The notes beneath the pieces are model-generated. The model was not told the origin of the DNA. It did no database searches and saw only the letters and a list, made by a program, of their open reading frames with translations. A DNA stretch of 64,000 bases from assembly GCF_913777995.1 (NCBI RefSeq), contig NZ_CAJYVE010000028.1:24733-88732 (forward strand), in the 5' to 3' direction. This DNA is from an uncultured Pseudomonas sp. GTDB taxonomy: Bacteria > Pseudomonadota > Gammaproteobacteria > Pseudomonadales > Pseudomonadaceae. The first letter of the stretch is position 1. The number at the start of each line of letters is the position of its first letter. Shown here one piece after another: positions 60,299 through 64,000 of the stretch. Position numbers and translations under genes: made by a program.

Positions 60299-61294
60299 AT
60301 GTTCGAGGAAGACAACGCGCAGTGGGGGCTGGTGCATGCCCTGGTGCTCGATGGTGAAGGCGGCGCACGTGCTATTGCCCGCACCGAGCTGGATGGCCTG
60401 CAATTGCAGCCTCAGGAAAGCTTGTGGTTGCACTGGGATCGCAGTCATCCGCAAACGCGCAGTTGGCTGTTGCACGATAGTGGCTTGAGCGAGTTCGCTT
60501 GCGACTTGCTGCTCGAGGAAAACACCCGGCCGCGCTTGCTGCCTCAGCCCGGTGAACAGCTGCTGTTGTTTTTGCGTGGGGTCAACCTCAATCCGGGCGC
60601 AGAGCCTGAGGACATGGTCTCGGTGCGCATCCATGCGCAGGCGCAGCGGGTAATCTCGCTGCGCTTGCGGCCGCTGCGTGCCAGCGATGAAGTGTTGCAG
60701 CAACTGGAGGAGGGTAGAGGGCCGAAATCGGCGTCCGAACTGTTGCTGCTGATGGGCGAACTGCTGACCGAGAAAGTCCAGAGCCTGGTCAGCGACCTCT
60801 CAGAACTGGTCGACCTTGAAGAGGAAAAAGTCGAGTCCGACGAGAGGTACACCCCGGAGCATGGCAGCCTGCAGCAAATCCGTCGCCGTGCGGCGGGCTT
60901 GCGGCGGTTTCTGGCGCCGCAGAGGGAGATCTATGCGCAGTTGTCGCGCAGCAAATGGAGCTGGTTCTGCGATGCCGACGCCGATTACTGGAACGAGCTC
61001 AACAACAGCCTTATCCGCTACCTCGAAGAGCTCGAACTGACCCGCGAACGGGCAGCGTTGGTGCTGGAGAGCGAGGATCGCCGCCTCAACGAGCGGATGA
61101 ACCGCACCATGTACCGTTTCGGCATCATCACTTGCATCTTCCTGCCCATGAGTTTCATCACCGGGTTGCTGGGCATCAATGTCGGTGGCATACCAGGGGC
61201 GAGCAACCCTTACGGCTTTTTGTTGGCGTGCATCGTGGTGTTGGCGCTGGCAGTGGGGCAGTGGTGGTTGTTCCGGCGGTTGCGTTGGGTATGA
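60299..61294 (+). CDS. cmaX: CmaX, CorA-family (ZntB-like) metal transporter
   Basis: A 331-residue CorA-superfamily protein. A cytoplasmic N-terminal domain rich in helices (RARLRPLRASDEVLQQLEEGRG-like) is followed by a long helix and two C-terminal membrane helices. The pore loop is FITGLLGINVGGIPG, with GIN replacing the classical GMN as in ZntB-type members. The metal (Mg, Zn or other) cannot be told. The ATG at 60299 has GGAG upstream. In pseudomonads this gene begins the cmaX-crfX-cmpX-sigX-oprF block. Confidence 0.9.
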   Translation: MFEEDNAQWGLVHALVLDGEGGARAIARTELDGLQLQPQESLWLHWDRSHPQTRSWLLHDSGLSEFACDLLLEENTRPRLLPQPGEQLLLFLRGVNLNPGAEPEDMVSVRIHAQAQRVISLRLRPLRASDEVLQQLEEGRGPKSASELLLLMGELLTEKVQSLVSDLSELVDLEEEKVESDERYTPEHGSLQQIRRRAAGLRRFLAPQREIYAQLSRSKWSWFCDADADYWNELNNSLIRYLEELELTRERAALVLESEDRRLNERMNRTMYRFGIITCIFLPMSFITGLLGINVGGIPGASNPYGFLLACIVVLALAVGQWWLFRRLRWV

Positions 61295-61387
61295 AGGTGC
61301 CGAGCGATCTTGAAACATTCGTTGCAGTGCGATGTGTGACCCATCGCCCGGCCATCTCGTCTCTGACTGACAATGCGCGAGGTGCCC

Positions 61388-61651
61388 ATGCACGATCCGT
61401 TTGAACAATCTTTGCGTGACCTGCTCAACGCATCGCCCTCCGGTGAGGAGCGAGACGATGCCGCGTGCCTGGGTCGCGTGCTGAAAACCGCCAACCGCCA
61501 GGTCGGTGCCGGCGATCTGTTCAGCCTGCTTGGCCGCTGGAGCCAGGCATTGCTGATCGCCGTGAACAATGGCTCGGCGCACGTCGCGCCGGTGCGTCGA
61601 CACTCTACCCGCAACGCTGCCGCTGGCAGCAAAGCAGATAAGGCCGATTGA
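61388..61651 (+). CDS. crfX: CrfX, small protein of the cmpX-sigX locus
   Basis: An 87-residue soluble protein encoded between cmaX and cmpX. It starts MHDPFEQSLRDLLNASPSGE. The centre DDAACLGRVLKTANRQVGAG leads to FSLLGRWSQALLIAVNNG, and the tail is basic and disordered. The function is not established; the name follows the P. aeruginosa and P. fluorescens locus. GAGG six bases before the ATG at 61388 supports it over 61373. It ends 3 bp before the cmpX ATG, so the two are co-translated. Confidence 0.85.
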   Translation: MHDPFEQSLRDLLNASPSGEERDDAACLGRVLKTANRQVGAGDLFSLLGRWSQALLIAVNNGSAHVAPVRRHSTRNAAAGSKADKAD

Positions 61652-61653
61652 AT

Positions 61654-62478
61654 ATGGAACTCGATCTCTGGACCCAGAGCCTGGTCACTGCGATGACCGC
61701 CCTATGGACCAAGGTAGCGAACTTCATCCCCAACCTGTTCGGCGCGCTGGTCGTGGTGCTGCTCGGTTTTGTCGTGGCCAAGCTGCTCGACACGCTGCTT
61801 TCCAAACTGCTGGCCAAGTTCGGCCTGGACCGCCTGATGGCGGGCACCGGGTTGACCAAGATGCTTGGCCGGGTTGGCATCCAGGTACCGATCTCGACGC
61901 TGATCGGCAAGATCGTCTACTGGTTCGTGCTTCTGATCTTCCTGGTTTCGGCCGCTGAATCCCTCGGCCTTGAGCGGGTTTCGGCCACTCTGGACATGCT
62001 TGCTTTATACCTGCCCAAGGTATTTGGCGCAGCGTTGGTGCTGCTGGCCGGCGTGCTGTTGGCGCAGGTGGCCAATGGCTTAGTGCGTGGCGCTGCCGAG
62101 GGTATCGGCTTGGAATACTCCGCCGGCCTTGGGCGCATCACCCAGGGCCTGGTGATCATCATCAGCATCTCGGTGGCGATCAGCCAGCTCGAGGTCAAGA
62201 CCGACCTGCTCAACCATGTGATCGTCATCGGGCTGATTACCGTTGGTCTGGCCGTTGCGCTGGCCATGGGCCTCGGCAGCCGCGAAATCGCCGGGCAAAT
62301 TTTGGCGGGCATTTATGTGCGTGAACTGTTCCAGGTCGGCCAGCAAGTGCGCGTTGGAGAGGTCGAAGGCATGATCGAGGAGATCGGCACGGTCAAGACG
62401 ACCCTGCTGACCGATGAGGGTGAGTTGGTATCGCTGTCCAATCGCGTGCTCCTTGAGCAGCGAGTCAACAGCCGCTAA
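61654..62478 (+). CDS. cmpX: CmpX, mechanosensitive-channel-like membrane protein
   Basis: A 274-residue inner-membrane protein with four to five helices: FGALVVVLLGFVVAKLLDTL, IVYWFVLLIFLVSAAESLG, VFGAALVLLAGVLLAQVANG, then VIVIGLITVGLAVALAMGLG. It ends in a small cytosolic beta domain, VGEVEGMIEEIGTVKTTLLT, the usual MscS-like motif. In P. aeruginosa and P. fluorescens cmpX affects SigX activity and membrane homeostasis. The ATG at 61654 is the start; a TTG at 61648 is possible. The gap to sigX is 89 bp. Confidence 0.9.
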   Translation: MELDLWTQSLVTAMTALWTKVANFIPNLFGALVVVLLGFVVAKLLDTLLSKLLAKFGLDRLMAGTGLTKMLGRVGIQVPISTLIGKIVYWFVLLIFLVSAAESLGLERVSATLDMLALYLPKVFGAALVLLAGVLLAQVANGLVRGAAEGIGLEYSAGLGRITQGLVIIISISVAISQLEVKTDLLNHVIVIGLITVGLAVALAMGLGSREIAGQILAGIYVRELFQVGQQVRVGEVEGMIEEIGTVKTTLLTDEGELVSLSNRVLLEQRVNSR

Positions 62479-62567
62479 CCGCACAAAAGCTGTTAATGTA
62501 TGCCGCCGCGAAATCAGCCCAAGGGGGCTGAGCGGCGACATTGACCTGACTGTCGGCCAGACCTGTT

Positions 62568-63158
62568 TTGAATAAAGTTCATTCGCCGCCCATGCGTTAT
62601 GACCCCCGCGAACTCACCGACGAGGAGTTGGTGGCGCGTTCGCATGAGGAGCTGTATCACGTTACCCGCGCCTATGAGGAGCTCATGCGGCGCTACCAGC
62701 GGACCCTTTTCAACGTCTGTGCGCGTTACCTAGGGAACGACCGCGATGCTGATGATGTCTGTCAGGAGGTGATGCTGAAGGTGCTGTATGGCCTGAAGAA
62801 CTTCGAGGGTAAGTCCAAGTTCAAGACCTGGCTCTACAGCATTACCTACAACGAATGCATTACCCAGTACCGCAAGGAGCGTCGAAAACGCCGGTTGATG
62901 GATGCCTTGAGCCTGGACCCTATAGAAGAGGCGTCCGAGGAAAAGGCTCCGAAACCGGAAGAAAAAGGCGGGCTGGACAGGTGGCTGGTGCATGTGAACC
63001 CGATCGATCGGGAAATTCTGGTGCTGCGTTTTGTCGCAGAGCTGGAGTTCCAGGAGATCGCCGACATCATGCACATGGGCTTGAGCGCAACGAAAATGCG
63101 CTACAAGCGCGCCCTAGACAAGCTTCGTGAGAAATTTGCCGGATTGGATGAAACTTAG
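62568..63158 (+). CDS. sigX: SigX, ECF sigma factor
   Basis: A 196-residue ECF sigma factor that controls oprF, fatty-acid metabolism and membrane fluidity genes in pseudomonads. Region 2 is YEELMRRYQRTLFNVCARYL to DDVCQEVMLKVLYGLKNFEG, then KTWLYSITYNECITQYRKER. Region 4 is IDREILVLRFVAELEFQEIA, then HMGLSATKMRYKRALDKLRE. No anti-sigma gene is adjacent. The TTG at 62568 gives MNKVHSPP, matching the 196-residue P. aeruginosa SigX, although no good ribosome site precedes it. An internal ATG at 62592 is an alternative. Confidence 0.95.
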   Translation: MNKVHSPPMRYDPRELTDEELVARSHEELYHVTRAYEELMRRYQRTLFNVCARYLGNDRDADDVCQEVMLKVLYGLKNFEGKSKFKTWLYSITYNECITQYRKERRKRRLMDALSLDPIEEASEEKAPKPEEKGGLDRWLVHVNPIDREILVLRFVAELEFQEIADIMHMGLSATKMRYKRALDKLREKFAGLDET

Positions 63159-63267
63159 TCCGCAGCAAATATCTCTAACGAATCGGTGAGTTCTGCTAGA
63201 CTTGCCGTCGAGTTGTCCCCCCGGATTGGTGGGACTGCTTAACTATCACCAGATGGGGATTTAACGG

Positions 63268-64000
63268 ATGAAACTGAAAAACACCTTGGGCTTGGCCATT
63301 GGCTCGCTCGTCGCTGCTACTTCGTTCGGCGTTATGGCTCAAGGCCAAGGCGCGGTCGAAATCGAAGGCAACGTGACCAAGCAGTACTACGACAGCGAGC
63401 GTAACTTCAAGAACGACGGCACCAACCCTGGTGTTCGTCTGGGTTACTTCCTGACTGACGACGTATCCCTGGACCTGGGCTACAACGAAACTCACAACGC
63501 CCGTGGCGAAGTCTTCAACAAGAACATCAAAGGTTCGAAGGCCAAGCTGGACGCTACCTACCACTTCGGTACCGTTGGCGACGCTCTGCGTCCATACGTA
63601 TCGGCTGGCTTCGCTCACGAGAGCCTGGGCCAAGCCACTCGTAACGGCCGTGACCACTCCACCTTCGCCAACGTTGGCGCTGGCGCCAAGTGGTACATCA
63701 CCGACATGTTCTTCGCCCGTGCTGGCGTTGAAGCCAACTACAACATCGACAGCGGCTACACCGAGTGGGGTCCGTCGGTTGGTGTTGGTCTGAACTTCGG
63801 TGGCAGCGGTGGCAAAGCTCCAGCTCCAGCACCAGCTCCAGTTGCTGAAGTTTGCTCCGACTCGGACAACGACGGCGTTTGCGACAACGTCGACAAGTGC
63901 CCAGACACCCCAGCCAACGTTACCGTTGACGCTGATGGCTGCCCGGCTGTTGCCGAAGTCGTTCGCGTTGAGCTGGACGTCAAGTTCGACTTCGACAAGT
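63268..64000 (+). CDS. oprF: OprF, major outer-membrane porin (3' truncated by window)
   Basis: The first 244 codons of OprF are present. A signal peptide (about 1-24, ends VMAQ) is followed by the eight-stranded N-terminal barrel. A Pro/Ala hinge (KAPAPAPAPAPVAE-like, near 190) and a Cys-rich segment CSDSDNDGVCDNVDKCPDTP (four-Cys loop) lead into the OmpA-type peptidoglycan-binding domain, which starts VELDVKFDFDK before the window ends. OprF is a structural, slow nonspecific porin. Codon bias is strong, as expected for an abundant protein. It lies 109 bp after sigX. Confidence 0.97.
   Translation, partial: MKLKNTLGLAIGSLVAATSFGVMAQGQGAVEIEGNVTKQYYDSERNFKNDGTNPGVRLGYFLTDDVSLDLGYNETHNARGEVFNKNIKGSKAKLDATYHFGTVGDALRPYVSAGFAHESLGQATRNGRDHSTFANVGAGAKWYITDMFFARAGVEANYNIDSGYTEWGPSVGVGLNFGGSGGKAPAPAPAPVAEVCSDSDNDGVCDNVDKCPDTPANVTVDADGCPAVAEVVRVELDVKFDFDK

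Noticed and set aside
63210-63240. Possible terminator or ECF promoter in the sigX-oprF gap
   Set aside because: GTCCCCCC / GGTGGGAC forms a stem with one mismatch and no T-run. CGTC at 63206 has no AAC element at the correct distance, so neither call was supportable.

Overview
The window looks like chromosomal DNA from a Pseudomonas of the P. putida group. Reasons: GC is high throughout; OprI, OprF, SigX, CysB, PpsR/PpsA and RraA are nearly textbook pseudomonad proteins; P. putida-type REP palindromes occur between genes; and gene order from 7 to 35 kb and from 36 to 64 kb follows two P. aeruginosa PAO1 blocks as I recall them (roughly PA2875 down to PA2853, and PA1750 up to PA1777). A complete xanthophyll cluster points to a yellow-pigmented species, for example of the P. 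fulva/parafulva type. That species guess is inference.

Layout. 0-5.4 kb: end of kdpB, then kdpC and the kdpDE two-component system (high-affinity K+ uptake). 5.5-13 kb: a patatin phospholipase, a small lipoprotein, the MoxR-DUF58-TgpA transglutaminase operon, a CHAD protein, a thioesterase and a small membrane protein. 13-19.8 kb: a composite REP repeat, a chemoreceptor, tatD, an MltF-like lytic transglycosylase, a DoxX protein, two unknown genes and greB. 20.4-27.9 kb: crtE, divergent from fni(idi2)-crtX-crtY-crtI-crtB, with crtZ convergent at the end. Together these should make zeaxanthin and its glucosides from IPP/DMAPP. 28.1-29.5 kb: a DUF1264/OBAP lipoprotein and a thioredoxin-fold protein. 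29.6-35.3 kb: an ABC exporter pair, tesA, an L,D-transpeptidase and oprI. 35.8-43.5 kb: a GNAT protein, DAHP synthase, a thioredoxin-like protein, a ketopantoate-reductase-like protein, UspA, cysB, cysH, thrH and pabB.

43.6-47.3 kb holds an orphan secreted protein and a three-gene cassette: a retropepsin-like protease, an inactive transglutaminase with 7TM, and a RimK-like ATP-grasp ligase. Its substrate is unknown to me, and it is the best candidate here for under-described biology. 47.5-54.3 kb is the 2-methylcitrate operon (GntR regulator, prpB, prpC, acnD, prpF) without prpD, with a clear sigma-70 promoter flanked by two palindromic operators. 54.3-64 kb: a GST, ppsR/ppsA, a hydrolase, rraA, then cmaX-crfX-cmpX-sigX-oprF, with oprF cut by the window end.

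The most informative large-scale feature is the carotenoid block. It sits between greB and the FtsX-type permease, which I recall as neighbours in P. aeruginosa, so it looks like an insertion into an otherwise conserved backbone. No tRNA, rRNA, CRISPR array, insertion sequence or prophage was recognised.
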